NCBI GenBank assembly: GCA_944470555.2
Contig: OX104127.1
Coordinates: forward strand, 152,907,776 to 152,971,775
Direction: 5' to 3'
DNA from: Heterobilharzia americana
Taxonomy: Eukaryota; Platyhelminthes; Trematoda; Strigeidida; Schistosomatidae
Length of the DNA: 64,000 nucleotides
This document shows, piece by piece, positions 10,187 to 23,299 of the stretch. Every line of letters starts with the position of its first letter. Position 1 is the stretch's first letter. The notes under the pieces were generated by a model. That model did not search any database. It saw nothing but the letters and a program-made list of their open reading frames with translations, and had not been told where the DNA came from. Position numbers and translations under genes: made by a program.

Positions 10187-11035
10187 GTGTAAATGTATAT
10201 AAACATTAATGTTCTTGCCCGTTTTCCCTTATATCAGTAATTAGTCTAGCAACGTAACAGATGAATTACAGAGGTCGAAAGATAAGATAGTTATCTCAGT
10301 TGGCTGTTAGCCAAGGGAAAATCTGCACTTCTGAATCGGGAGGTAACTCAAGCGTTATAATGCCCGCCAGCACAAATATCCAATACCCAATATCTTTTAA
10401 CGTTTCAGTGTAAACCAGTTGATTTCTCCGCTCTCGCTTCTAGGTCTTGCGGAGCTGTTCCAGATCTTTGATGGATTCCAACACAGTAGGTCTACCCACT
10501 CGAATGCTGTAGTTCTGGTTAGCCCGAGGGGCTGTTGGGTGTTGGTTAGATTTGTAGGGAGTGTTGTTTGTTTGTTTGTTTTTTCTTCCAAGGACTTTGG
10601 TGTAGATGGATTACTCGAATGTCGTGCCAGCAGACATTTGGCCGGACTGGTTGTAAAAAGGAGATGAAAAATATGTGCAGAGAAATCAAGGGAGTGGCTG
10701 CGCATAGACAAATTAGAAAAGGAAAAGGAAAAACGAAAAAACCTATAATAAAAAAGATTAGGAAACGGAGAATAGCACAGAAGAAGAAACGTTGGTAGTT
10801 TTATGGGGAATAGGTGATAGGGAGAGCTTTCGTTAAAGTTTGAGGGCGTAAAGTCTGAAGGAAGAATAATAAATAACATGATAAGCCGAATGGGAATATA
10901 GTAGTTCTTTTAGTAGGAGACGGTGAGTGTAGGGGACGTCTATAAGGTATAAGGTTGAGCCAAGTTTACAGTGATAGTGGTTTCACAAAGTGTTCAGTAA
11001 CGGTTGGTCGTACCGAGTTAGAAGGTCCTGTCATC
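10187..11035. other. Unclassified repeat-like DNA
   Basis: No gene recognised. About 10370-10480 resembles the repeat arms at 19866-20020 and (inverted) 20200-20350: CTCTCGCTTCTAGGTCTTG followed by GnGCTGTTCC. The Lys/Arg-rich frame at 10568-10798 and the minus frame at 10397-10879 have no family signature and are probably by-products of composition. Confidence 0.4.
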
Positions 11036-11275
11036 CTAGTCCACATCCCAATTGGATAAGCTTAAACCGTGCGTCGCTGCGTAACTGTCCAACCTCTTCT
11101 TGAAGCTGTCAACAGACGGAGCAGTAGCAATCTCAGCCAATGCCACGTCACAGACAGCAATTCCGAAATAGAAGTCTTGGTAAATACGGGACCTGCTCTT
11201 AGTATTCTCCCATGAAACGAAGCCGAGCGTGGACACCAAAGGCCCAAAGTACGCTACTGGTAGCCTATAAATCAC
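11036..11275 (-). mobile_element. CR1-like LINE C-terminal fragment, minus strand
   Basis: The minus-strand frame ends with ALAEIATAPSVDSFKKRLDS. This fits the last motif of CR1/Jockey-type RT proteins (WNxLPxEIVxAPSVxSFKxRLDxYL). The upstream part of the frame (FGPLVSTLGFVSWE) is less clear. It lies opposite to the plus-strand CR1 remnants that follow. Confidence 0.5.
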
Positions 11276-11459
11276 AAATAACGACGTCCGGGAGGAATTC
11301 CATCATGCTGTGTCTTGAGTTTAAACGGCATTTCCCTTGGCTTGTCGCCATGATGAACCTAGACCTAACAATAATGAACAAGGATTTTTGGATAGGCACG
11401 AGTTTTTAGTGGATGCGAAGAAGCGGAGGTCAACGCCGAAGGAAACTTCTAGATACACA

Positions 11460-13080
11460 GTAGCCTAAAGTAGTTTAGCCACGTCTTTAAACTTGGTACA
11501 ATCCCCTCCAGCATCAACTGCAAGGTTTAGAAATATATTGGCCAATTTTCTGAACCTGATGTCATCCAACTGCAGACCTCTCTCGCAAGCCTTAAGGTGA
11601 CACAGCAAATGAACACAGGGGTTCATGTATTCCCAAAACCCAGAAGACTAGCGTCAGATAAGCTGGAAACCGCCTCGGCTAGGCATCATTCGCCCTTCTA
11701 GGAGTCATCAGCCCTTCGCATTGCAAATAGTGCTTAGGAAGAAATCAGACTTGGGACCATGTGGTGATTATAAAGCGCCACACAAGCGAACCATTCCTGG
11801 CAGGTACCCAGTACCGCATGCCCATGATTTCTCCAGCCGCCTTGAAGATGCCACTATGTTCCCTAAAATAGACCTGGTCCGGATGTAACAAAACGATCCT
11901 GTGGCCGAAGAAGACTTTCCAATAGCAGCCATCACCAAATTATTTGGTTCATATGACTTAGTGCGGTTGCGTTTTAGCCTTCGTAATGCTGTACAAACTT
12001 TCCGGCGGTATGTTGACGATCTTCTGCGCGACTTACCAGCTGCCGAAGCATACGTTGATCACTTGCCGATTACCAGTTTAGATATAGGCTTACATGAGGG
12101 TAAGATACAGGCGGTTTTACAGAAGCCAAAAGACAATGGCGTGGTGATGAATTAGAGTAAGTGCTTATTCGGGGTTGAGAACATACAACTCTTAGGACAC
12201 ATGATTAATAAAGAGGGAATATCACCACTGCCAAAAGAGGTAGGTGCTATCGGCTGGTAACCAATACCTATCTCCGTAAGGCAGCCAAGAAGTTTTCTCA
12301 GTCTGGTCAATTTTTATCGTAGGCTTATACCACATGGTGCGCAGCACATGCAAAGACTAAGCGACGCATCAAGAGGAAGTCCAAAGTGCTTTAAGTTACC
12401 TAAGGAAGCTATTAAGGCTGTCAACAGATTGAAAACGGCTTTAACAAAGGCTAAAATTCTAAAATACCTGGATGTCAGTGCACCACCAGGGTTTATGGCC
12501 GGTGATTCTGGTAAGGCAGTGGGAGCAGCATTGAGTTTGTGGACAATCAAAGGTAATCAGTGGCGTTCTTTTCAAAACGCCTTTCCTCACTCGAAACGTA
12601 GTATTCGAGGTTTGTACGAGAACTGCTAGCGACTTTTTCAGCCACCAAGCATTTCCGTTTCACAGCGGAAAGCAGGACGTTTACAGTCTACACTAATCAC
12701 AAGCTTTTAACTTATGCGCCAAATGCAAAGCCTGACGGATACTCACCACGTAAAATTGATTTTATATCGCAGTTCATGGGTGATATAAGGCGCCTTCAAG
12801 GTGCACAAAATTACGTGGATTCGTTGTGACAGAATTCAACCACCCCTTAGTCTTATATATGAGGGACCCTTTAGAGTTCTCTCAATAGATCTCAATAGGG
12901 ATAATGCAACCATATAAGGACTTAAGCCAGCATATTTAGACAGTGGTCCACCATACGTAACGCTACAGCAACTTCCACAGCATATGGTGGATGGTATAAT
13001 GGACAATACGCAGTTTCGTGAACGAGTTAAAACAGTTTGGTTGGCACAACCTCGGACAAAAAGTTGACCGGCTAGAAGGG
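11460..13080 (+). pseudogene. Ty3/gypsy LTR retrotransposon pol remnant
   Basis: Translated blocks in order: KKSDLGPCGDY and GRYPVPHAHDFSSRLEDA (about 11731-11850, RT), PKIDLVRM, VAEEDFPIAAITKLFGSYDL, RYVDDLLRDLPAAEAYVDH (the YxDD site is degraded to YVDH), a stop, KCLFGVENIQLLGHMINKEG (12160-12220), FLSLVNFYRRLIPH, the RNase H-like start LKYLDVSAPPGFMAGDSG, and near 12850-12940 YEGPFRVLSIDLNR and GLKPAYLD, a C-terminal integrase-side block. Most of the integrase is deleted. It is the source of the 73-bp patch in RTE copy A. Schistosome gypsy families such as Boudicca or Gulliver are candidates; which one is unknown. Confidence 0.82.
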
Positions 13081-13084
13081 AAAA

Positions 13085-13330
13085 GGTTTGTAAAACTTTG
13101 CGGTGACATTTTAAACTGTATGATTTTCGTCTTCACACTTCATCCGGGGTAAATGCATGTTGTCTTCAGTGCACGTATTATAAAAAAGGTTTTTGGGCAC
13201 CAAAGTAAACCCAACTATTTAAGCTGCCTTACTTTAGTCTGAGTGTTTATATTATTTTGACCTGGACTTGAAACATCGCGATTGCATAGCAGTCGGCCCG
13301 CAAACGCCCAAACCACAAAAGTTAAAGTTA
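13085..13330 (+). repeat. Possible gypsy 3' LTR remnant
   Basis: Non-coding stretch directly after the gypsy pol end with TATAAAAAAGG (about 13179) and CTATTTAAGCTGCC (about 13215), the promoter-like composition expected in an LTR. No matching 5' LTR was found upstream, so the call rests on position and composition. Confidence 0.35.
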
Positions 13331-15560
13331 TCGATATCTAAGGGATATCCAGCGTATTGACCTTGTGGTGGATGAGTCGCTCCAAAGTGCGGACGTCAGA
13401 AACTTACAGTGAGTGCTCGGTACCAGTTACTTCCATTCCTAAGATAATATCTGTTTTAGAGTTCGTGTAAGATTACTTTTGACTGACCCTCAGAGATCTG
13501 TAGGAACAGGAGTACTTCATTATCCACTATCGCTACTAAACGAAGAAGTTCAGGATGCTTTATGGAGTACACGTATAAGAAGTTCGAGGTGAGTTTAGAT
13601 TTTGTCCTGGTCGTTTTATACACTGTGCTGAGCATACTTTCTTTGTTAGGGCAGATTTCATATTTGTGGTCACTGTAATATAATAGTGTAACCTAATTGT
13701 GGCTTTGGTTTCCTGTTACTCATCCCTTGGAGCACGTCTTGCCCAGGCTCCATCACGACCTCCAATGGGGTTACTCTCTTGCGTGAACCACACAAATAAG
13801 GTGTGTCGCCGTAGACCAGCCCTTATCAAAGTGACGGAAACTGAATGCTTGATTGAAGAAGACAGAGAAAAGGCAAAAGCTACGGTTAGACGTTTTGCTG
13901 AAGTCCTTATATAAGAATCTTCTGTGGATGCTCATTGAGCAGTCGAAGCACTGACACTCAACGGAATAAACTCTGTGGATATCGATTGGGATTGTTTATT
14001 TCGGACACTAGGTAATCTCGACGCGGAAAAATCAACGCGACTAAGTGAACAGCACCCAAGGCTGCTTAGAGAGCCCACACTCTACGTAGCGGAAGAGGTG
14101 AATATCATATTTAGACTGTCTCTCAGTGAAGACACTCCTAGATGACTGGAATGATGCCACAGAAGCACCTATCTCTAACATAGGTTCTAGGTAGCACCCA
14201 TCAATTACAGACCGATGAGGTTGACCAGCGCCATAGTAAGAATCCTAAAACGGGTAAACAAGAAAGCCGTCACAATTTACTTAGGGAGTAACAGTCTGTT
14301 GTGCCGCTCGCAATACGACTTCCCTAGGAATTTCTCTTGCTTGACAAGCCTGCTTACGGTCAGGGAAAGTGGGGCTAGTTCTAAGGACGATGAGACACCT
14401 GCAGATGGCATTTTTACTGACTTTGGTAAGGCATTTGACAAAGGACCTCATTACAGACTACTCAGGGGACTGAAAGGTTTTTGAATCACCGACAGTCTGC
14501 TTGCATGGGCAGGAGAGTCCCTCGTTGGAGTGAAACAAAGGGTAAAGATAGATTCTCAACTCTCCACTCGGAAACCGGTATAAAGTGGAGTGCCACAAGA
14601 CATAGTCCTGGGTCCCCTTCTGTGTCTCCTACACGCAAATGGGCTGTCAAATATTATGAAATTCCCTGTGGTGTTAAAGTTTGGCGGGAAATTGGGAGTG
14701 ACGAGGACATATGTGCGCTTCAGGGGGAGACCTAAGCAGCTCGTTTACCCGATCACAGAAGTGGCTGATGCCTGTCAATGCAGGTAAATATGAGATCATG
14801 CACTTGGGGCACATACATGGCAACACCCACTATATTAGTGAGGCTCCTCTACCATCAGTGCTGGCCCTCAATAACCTTGGAGTCACAGTGAGTTATGACT
14901 TGAAAACCACACACTGTAGATTAGTAGTGGCTCTTAGTTTTGAGACTCCATGGGCGGTATGCAGAAAGTTTACGAAAATAAGTGGTGACACGTTCATCAT
15001 CTTGCCCATATCCTTAGTTAGGTCTAAATTAGCAAACTGTATACAGGCGGCTAGTCCTTTCCAGAAGGGTGACGCAGACCATCTAGAAAGAGTTCAGGGG
15101 GAAGCCACTGGTATGATCCCTGCGATGGCTGGTCTTAACTATGAAGACAGACTTAAGGGGCTGGACCTGTTCAATTTGTCCTATCACAGGCAGAGGGGAG
15201 ACCTACATCTTCAGTCTACGAAACTACCTGCTCTCAAAAGTATATATGACCTTGGCCCAAGATATTCAAGGGACCTCACATTTTCATGCTACACAGGATT
15301 CTGAGAAATGACTTCGGATGCGGTCTATCTTCTCTTTTCTTTCCCCCTAGGTCAGAACATCTCAGAGGATGTAGCAGGAGACCACAAAGGCAAAGAAGGA
15401 ACATGGTCCCTGCAGAGTACTGGTTCTAGCGTCGAGAAATCTACGCCTGAACCGATTCCCAGATGTAGCGTCCGCATCGTTAATCGACTAGTGCAAAAGG
15501 GGATTGGACAAGCACAGAAATCTACTGGGAGAAGATTAATATAAGCCCACAGCTTCATTT
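13330..15560 (+). pseudogene. CR1/Perere-like LINE remnant 1
   Basis: Degenerate plus-strand RT gene. A pre-RT block reads VRVRLLLTDPQRSVGTGVLH (about 13460). RT begins near 14195 with APINYRPMRLTSAIV and continues through DGIFTDFGKAFDKGPHYRLL (14405-14464), SGVPQDIVLGPLL (about 14587) and ITEVADACQ. After a shift comes YEIMHLGH, then LVRSKLANCIQAASPFQKGD, DHLERVQGEATGMIP, YEDRLKGLDLFNLSYHRQRG and RSEHLRGC near 15350. These follow the CR1-type order (SGVPQGSVLGPLLF, YADD, YEDRLxxLxLxxLxxRRxRGDL). The YADD motif is not recognisable and several stops interrupt the frame. Inactive. Confidence 0.8.
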
Positions 15561-18500
15561 ACTCAAACAACGAACTAGAATCTGAACCTGAGTGCACGTG
15601 ATCTACTTCTGTCTATTTGCTATCTGCTACTTTCAAAAGTTGCGCGATTGTCTGCTCTCGCTTGGTCTTTGACCGGCTTTTTTCCCGCCCCTTTCCCCCC
15701 AGATTCTCGTGATCTCCACCAGCCGAGCACCCTTCTGCACCTCACGCTGCAACGTTTATTAACAGCCGATGGCAACCGGCCTCCTGTCTTTGCACTATTA
15801 GTGACACAAACTTTTCGTGGGTAGTATATATTTCCAGAGTGTAAGAAATCACCTGCTACCACCACCGGCAAACTGGAAAACTTGGTACAGTCAAACGTGT
15901 TGCCAAGCATGAGCTCTCATTTCTTTCCTCAGAAACCGGTCAACCTTCACCAGTGTGCAAGTGTCACCCCTAGAGGTAGGAGGGAACTAGCTCCACTTCA
16001 AGTGAGGCAGAAACTAAATCCTCCTTTGTGTCGATGGAACCCAGAGGACCCAACGGAACTGAACAACCTCACGAAATGGGTTGTGCTGAGAACGCACGGA
16101 AGGAAGTGAATAAGGTAAAGAGTAGACCGAAAACACTGGCCACCAAACCCAATATCCCACACTAACAGGACAAGAGGACGGATTCCTTCACTCCGTTCAA
16201 CGCCCCTGTACCAACAGACTCAATCTAAAAAAGAGAACAGTTTGATAAGGAGAAGTGGGACGACTACTGCAGGAAGTTCAGAATGGAGACTGTTGCAGCC
16301 AACCCATGCCTCCTCCCTTGAGGAAGTTGGGCACCTCGAGACAAGCCGCCACCTCTCAGGGTATCAGCAACGACAGTAAGACAGTAGGAGAACATACTGC
16401 TACTGTTGCACCGACCAGACACTGTGGGTTCCTGCCCCATAAGGGTGAAACCAGACAAGCCTTGGGTCACCAGAGGCGGAGAGAAAGTCCTCACTTAGTG
16501 ATCTGCACAAAGATGCAACCACGGTGGTGCATGGAATACCTGAACTGGCAGGTGTATCTACAAAGCGTGATAATAACCTGTATGATGTTGGGTAGTGAAG
16601 ATAGCCAGCCACAAATATGGAACTTGAAAATTCGCCTGCCAGCAAAGCAAGTAGGTTACCAAACCTACGCACCTGCAGAGCATCCCCTCACCAAGATTGC
16701 CAGCTGTACGCTTTGACTATGAAGCCTCATTAATAGCAGTTCTCATGGCATGGTACTATGTAAAAAATCATTTAGGAGGCACTATACGATACTGCAAAAG
16801 CGATCCACGATCTGCCGGGCTGACAGATAGGAGGTAACCTCCGAAAATACCACAAACATTACTGGCTACAAAAGAACTAGCTAATGAACTATCTGTTGAC
16901 ATAACAATGAACAATACCGCCACGACAACACCAGGATGCCAAGATGGACCAAAACACGTAGGCTCGTCAGTCTAGCAGGGACTGGCAATCAGAATCAGAT
17001 ACAACATACCAGCCTCCAAGCAAGTCTCTATATTGCACTAGGCCCAAAACGCAGCTTCTTGACATGCTTCTTCTTAGGAGTAGCCTATTGGAGCTAAAGA
17101 CAGTGTACCATAATCTGAAAGCGGGTATAATTCTCATCACGGAGACGTGGCTAGGGAAATGACCTCGTTCGGAAAGGTAAGGCACTTCAAAGAAGGTGAG
17201 GGAGTTGCCATGTACAATAGCACGCACCTAAAAGTCTAGAAAGAGGCTGATGGTGTGTTTGGCCTACTGCTGGACTACTTATGATGCCACTTCATCATCA
17301 ACTAAACTGAGTAACTATTGGGAGTGGTACACGGGCCTCCTATCCGCATGAGAGAGAATAAGACAAGTACTCGGCGTCACTTCAACAACCACCTTGGCAG
17401 CCTATGACTATGTAACCCTAGCTGGAGACTATTACACTGGCACTCGACCTAGGATGTGAAGTCAGATGTGGGCATGTCTTTCGAATATAAACTTTGAAAT
17501 ACGTTTATCGCATAAGGATTGACAGGGAAGGTTGGGGAGAACTCCGGATGGGGACCGAATGGAAAAGGATTGCCACTCGACCGTGTTTTAACAGACGATG
17601 ATCCTTCGGTGGATGGTGCCTGTTTTCAGCCGCCCTTTAGGCGAAAGCGACCTTGCCTTGGTAAGATTCTCCCTGATAACCAAAGGGAAACTATCAATGG
17701 CATAGCCTGGAAGCGTTCCGCTGTTACCGAAAAGCAGACTACCATCTCATGAACAATAAGCTCCTGGGGGTTTCATGGCCACAAGATTGCCATTCACCAT
17801 CGATAAACGAACACTGGACGCATTAAAGATATTATCTGGAACATATCGAAAAGTGTACCGAAATCAACCAGACCTCTCAAACGGTCGTGGGTAACTCGCG
17901 CAACCCAGAGGCAAAAACACAGAAAAAAGAAGGCGTGGTATCGGTGGCGCACGCCAAACAAAGAATCAGACTTTCTTAGATACAAGGCGTTGCGCAACTT
18001 ATATGACATGTGAGTTCGTAATGACTGGTACGCATACTAGAGCAACCTGGCTAAACAGTTAAGTTACAATCCCAAAAGTCTATATCGATCTCTGTCACTA
18101 TGCAAACCGACGGATAAGGGTTTAAAACTCTTCACAGGACCGGTCGGAGAATCTCTGAACGGCATTGGGATAGCGGAGCTGCTGAGGGGCAACTCAACCC
18201 AGTAATGCATCCGCCACTGACATCCAGTTGTGTAACGAAGTTCCAGGACTGCGATGCGAAGCTGATGAACGTAAAGCCTTTTGTCGAAGCAAGTGTTTAC
18301 GAAAAGTTCAACACTGAGAATAGGTAAATCTCCGGGTTGTGGCGGTATCAGACGGGTGGTCCTACGCAGCTGTGCTAAAGTGCCAAGCATATCCATTTGC
18401 AGCCTGTTCACACACTCTTCGGAATTGGGTCAAATCTTCAACTAATGGAAACGCGCAATGTTCCCACAAATCTTCAGGGGACGAGGCTGGTAAATAACTG

Positions 18501-19860
18501 GTGCAACTACAGACCAACAGCATCGCTTCCCATACCCTCCAAAGTACTGGAAAGCCTGGTTGCGGATGTTGTTTGGGGCTGCCTGAAAGGAAACAACATC
18601 GTTCATCCCGCCCAACATGGCTTCAGAGCCGGACAGCCATGTGCCACAAACCTGGCAACCGCTTGGGATAACCGAGCCTCCAGATGGGACAAAAGCAGAC
18701 ACTTCACGTTATCCTCTTGGACCTGGCCAAAGCTTTCGGAGGCGTCCCAAGCCGCACTATGCTTACTAAGCTTGTAAAAGTGGGTATCACTGGACCACTC
18801 GAAGCAGGGTTTACAGCACTTCTAGAGGACAAGGAATTCTGCGGTAAAGGAAACAGAATTCAATCAACCTGGAGAATGTAAGAACGGGAATTTCTCAAGG
18901 AGCGGTCCCTGGGCCACTCATATTTCCATTATTTTTAGAGATGGCCTGCCCATTAAAATCTCACCGTCTATCCTCCGATGACATCAAGGTGCTTAGTACA
19001 ACGAGTGAGGAAGGGCATCCTAGAATACTCCACAACAGCCTGTTGCAGTTGGAGTCCTGGTCAGGTGCAAACGGTTTAAGCTTTGACGCAAAGAAAGGAA
19101 AGGCGATGTATCTTCACGCACCAGAGGTGACGAAAACCAGTCCCACTTTTAACGAGTGTGCAATGATCAAGGTATCCACTGGCAAGGACATGGGAATAAA
19201 ATTTTTCGACCCACTGCATACCACTGGCAATTATAAGGGAATGGCAGCAAAGACGAACGCCATTATGCACTTTCTAAGAGAGCAGCCTGGATCGTATACC
19301 CCAGAGTTATTCCCTGTGGTGCTTAAGGCCTATGTTGGACCACACCTAGAGGAGTTCAACACGACAGCCACCCCCCACTACCAATGAGAGACGCAATTAC
19401 TCTGGAGAAGGTACAGGGAAGGGCCACAATGTTGGTTGTCAGACTAACAGGGAAGACATAAGCGCAACACCTCGGAAAACTCAACTTGTTCACACCAAGC
19501 TATCGAAGGAAACGAGGTGACCTGATAACAGCCTACACCAAGTCGACCACCCAAATGGGACAACGTAGTCGGTTTCAAATCGACAGTCCGTTGGAACCCC
19601 ACCCGCATACCCCACCACAGGGCAAAGACGAGAGTGAGATCTAACTTCTTCTCCCACGGAGTATGTGCCTTATGGAGTGCCCTGCCGAAGGAAGTAGCCA
19701 TGGCTACATTAGCTGACTTCTTCACACGATTACCAGATGAGTAGGTGAATGCAAGTGGTTTACCCCGAACATTTTTCAGTAGCAACTGATGATACGCTCT
19801 TCTATCCCTAAATTTCACAACCATAGCATTCGCAATAAGACGCGTCCCATCTCTATGCTA
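15560..19860 (+). pseudogene. CR1/Perere-like LINE remnant 2
   Basis: A second, longer CR1-type element. The N-terminal region (15882-16716) has no named motif. EN blocks: LKAGIILITETWLGK (about 17118), YDYVTLAGDYYTGTRPR (about 17405, GDFN degraded to GDYY) and FSRPLGESDLALVRFSL (about 17624). RT blocks: SPGCGGIRRVVLRSCAKV (18330-18385), PIPSKVLESLVADVVWG, NIVHPAQHGFRAGQPC, HVILLDLAKAFGGVPSRTML (about 18705), TGISQGAVPGPLIF (about 18887), SSDDIKVLSTTSEE (YADD degraded to SSDD) and LQLESWSGANGLSFDAKKGK. The thumb and C-terminus run to about 19730 (SYRRKRGDLITAY). Numerous stops. Longest open pieces: 18397-18777 and 18941-19387. Confidence 0.82.
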
Positions 19861-19865
19861 TTGCC

Positions 19866-20350
19866 ATCCAATCCAATATCCAATATTGATAGTGCGAGCG
19901 TAGAAAACTAGTAGTTTTTGATCTCTCGCGTCTAGTTCTTAGGGCTTGGTTCCAGTTGTTCGGTTCACTCCATGGCGATAATCATCTTTTCATAAGTACT
20001 CTTCGCTATTCTTTTTCTCATTCTCCGCACCCAATTTCTAGCACTTTTTAAGTAAAGCTTAATAATTGCTTCCATGTGCTTACAAAACTGAGGGTCGCAA
20101 ACGGTTAATTAATCTTTCCCGCAGCTCCACCGTCCCTCTCAAAACAAGCTAAGCTACAATTAGCAGGTAAAATACCTAAAATAGACAATTACTACCTCTA
20201 AAGCTATAGGCAAGAAAATGCAAAGGCTTCTGTGATCTTCAAAGGATTACAACCTAACAAAAAGAACCGAGCCTCAAGACCTAGGAGCGAGAGCTCAAAA
20301 ACCTTAAGTTTTCTCAACTCACGCCATTGATATTGGGTGTTTGATATTAG
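19866..20350. repeat. Inverted repeat pair of an unclassified element
   Basis: The plus strand at about 19866-20000 and the reverse complement of about 20220-20350 align. Both have CCAATAT near the start, then GAAAACT, TTTTTGAnCTCTCGC, a CTAGnTCTT block and CGGTTC/TGGTTCC. The arms point tail to tail around a 200-bp spacer. A third, weaker plus-strand copy lies at about 10370-10480. Possibly the terminal repeat of a LINE or other element; no coding content. Confidence 0.5.
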
Positions 20351-22079
20351 AATTTAACCTTTGCAGCTGTTTTGTTTATCCACTCTATTATGTTGTGCTC
20401 ATTGTAAGTCTGAATACGGTTATTTCAAGGCCGGACGATGAATTATGCCGGGCGTAAGGTAATAGTTTGGTAATATAGGGCCCAGTCTTTTGTTTTTGTA
20501 AAGTCGAGGTTTTTAATCTAAGACCGGGCCTTAATCGTTTTGTTTTTCAGTTCGAGGGAATGTTTTGAAATAGAACCTAATGGCTAATCATTTGAATTCA
20601 AATCATAAAACTATTTTAAATTCGTCACGAGACTAGACTGTTATCTTGTCCATGAACGTCCATCTTTCACTCAGCTTTTTCCGGGCTTATCAATGCCATG
20701 AAATCGGTATTATTGCCGTGAAATACATTTTTATTAGGTTTTATGTAAACTATCATATTCTCTTAATATGCTCACTTCAATAATAGGAATTTTTCCTGAA
20801 GCGCTGTCCTTTATGTGAGTCATTTGGCATCTTTTCCTCAAAAAGGTCCGCTTTGTGTTTGCTTGATTTTCCTATATGTACCCAGTGGAAAATCAAGCAT
20901 GTGTCACGTGACATTGCTGAAGTGCTTAAACCACTAGGTGTGAGGCTCGAAGCTTAGGTGTGCTCCTAAAGCTACAACTCTCAGCATTCGGTTTTCTGCT
21001 TCGCAAAGAATGACGAAAATCCTGTTGGCTAGAATTATAGGAGCTAAACTACCCTAGAACAGTCATGAAATGCTTTTTTCGATTGAGAATGTGGTAGTTT
21101 TGTAGAAAGCCTACTATATAATAAGTGGTATCATAATATTTTCATATGTCCTACCTAATTACTTTTTTCGTAATTACGTTTACTCCAGTTAACATGAATT
21201 CGATCAACTGCATGCTTAGTATGATAGATCGATTTACTGTTGATGAAACTATCTAAAATCAACCTATCGGCCATCTTATAGATGCCACGAAAGACCCTAT
21301 CACGTAATTTTAAGTCTATTGCTACTAGTTGCCAACGGAGCTGATAAATTTGCTGTCGCCTATCTTCTCATTTAATTACTAATCGTGGGTGACTGGGATA
21401 GGGGACTAATGATCACTACTACTAAATGTTTCAGTTTACAACAAAATACTCTACTTAATTTTTTTGCGCAGGGTATTTTAGTTCCCATGAATTAATTTCA
21501 TCACGCAAACTACTCATTTTATGAAAATCTGTCGGTTTGCTCTCCAACGACGTTTTGTGAACACTTTTTGGGTACTAAGTTGAAAGTTTTGTGCTTCATA
21601 TTCACTAAATTTTTATGAGTTGTGTGTGATGCTACTGCGATATGGTCATCGAATACGCCGTTACTTTTTGCTCCCAACCACATGTTATTGAGATTAAAGT
21701 CGAGGACTGACGAGCAACAAAGAACTTACTATCCTCTAAAGCAATTATGATTCTTGCAGCGACGAAATACTATAAAAGCATATTTGTAACGTTGAAAAAA
21801 AACATTCAATTTAATCATCTCATTGGGGGGATTAATTATTTAATAGATATCTCAAGCTGAATGTCCTAATTCGAATTCAAAGATAGTGCTAGTCATGGTG
21901 TCGTGGAGATTTTTTTAAATAAATTTATTTTTGGAGGAAATTGAGCTCGATTAATATGACTAATGAAGAGCTTTTCAACACACAGAACAAAACACTCGGT
22001 AACTAAGACTATTTGTCAAATATCATTCTCTTGGTAATTACCTGGGTCAGACTATTCATCTAACCTCGAGAGGGTTATA
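20351..22079. other. Intergenic, nothing recognised
   Basis: 1.7 kb AT-rich sequence with no frame longer than about 60 codons and no repeat I could match within the window. It ends at the sharp left boundary of the duplicated segment at 22080. Confidence 0.45.
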
Positions 22080-23054
22080 TACCAGAATGGTGACTACGAT
22101 CTTCAGATTCACAACTGACAAAAGTTTAAAACAATTTATTTGCGTTAACTAGTTCATAGAACATAAGCAGTATGATAGAAAAAATTAGAGTCTCACACAC
22201 AGGTGAATCGACTCAAGTTGTCACAATTTACAGTAGCATTTAAAGAACAAGTGGATAGAAAAGGGCAGTATGCACTACCTAATACATGTTTACTGGTTTA
22301 TTACCAAACTTAGAATCATAGCCAAATATAGATCAAAATATAATGCAGAAAAGATCAAAATAAAAATTAAAGTTCAGTATTATTTTGTGCAATGTAGCCC
22401 TAAACTTCAACTCAGAGTGACCTGCTCATCGCCGGAAGACAAAATCTAATAGTCATGGTTACACCTACACAAACTTTAGCATGGGCATAACAAAATCGTT
22501 TTCACTCCTGACAATAATATCCTGTCCGCGAGTCAACCAGTTAGTTAATTTGATTTAATTCGAAATCAAGCGTGACTGCTAGTCCCACAAGTCTTGTTCA
22601 ACAGAAAATTTAGTTGACAAGAAACTGCCATAAATTTTGACAGACAAATTTGGAGAAAAACCAAATTTTTATGTAGACACCTATTACACGGAATAAATAC
22701 TTTCAAAATTCAATATATTGTTATCTAAAAATATTTTAGAGATCCTTAATGATTTAATTAAATCTATCAAAAGCTAACAAAATAAAACCTAGGCACAGCA
22801 ACCATGAAAAAACACCACTGTTGATACAAATGGTTGATAATGGAATAGAAAAGCAATTCAGTCAGCTGGCTTCTCTACGTAGAGGCAGTGGACTACAAGT
22901 TCTTTCGATTGATAACCCTAAGGCGAGAAATCTCTAGAAGAAAACAAAATCATAAAGCTACAATTTCGTCAGCCGAAGATATAACCGTTAAACACTAGAT
23001 AAAAGAGTAAATCACATGCATATAATTCTATTGAAACCTCGCCTGGTTAACTAA
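22080..23054 (+). repeat. 975-bp segment duplicated from/to 5941-6915 (5' flank of RTE copy B)
   Basis: Collinear and almost identical to 5941-6915 (offset 16139, no indel seen). Non-coding. It joins directly to the start of RTE copy B. Confidence 0.85.
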
Positions 23055-23299
23055 TTCACTAGTTACTAGCCGGTCCGAAACCCGGATAAAGAGGGAAGGT
23101 TGGGCATAAGACTAGCAACCCTACCCCGTAAAACAGACCCAATCGCTAAGGAAACTTCTAAGCACAAACAAAATATAAAAATGAAAACAAAATTACTCCT
23201 CGCTGGAATCGGAGAGACAAATGACGCCGGTTGGTGAAATCCTTCGGGAAGCCACTCGGCCGATGTGTCTTCTCTCGATGAAAGTGAAAGTAAACATGG

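Noticed and set aside
10568..10798. Lys/Arg-rich ORF resembling a nucleolar protein tail
   Set aside because: Low-complexity composition in repeat-like DNA; no family motif.
15620..15910. Minus-strand LPVVVAGDF as a LINE endonuclease
   Set aside because: The following residues (LHSGNIYY) do not match GDFN..G and no further EN block follows.
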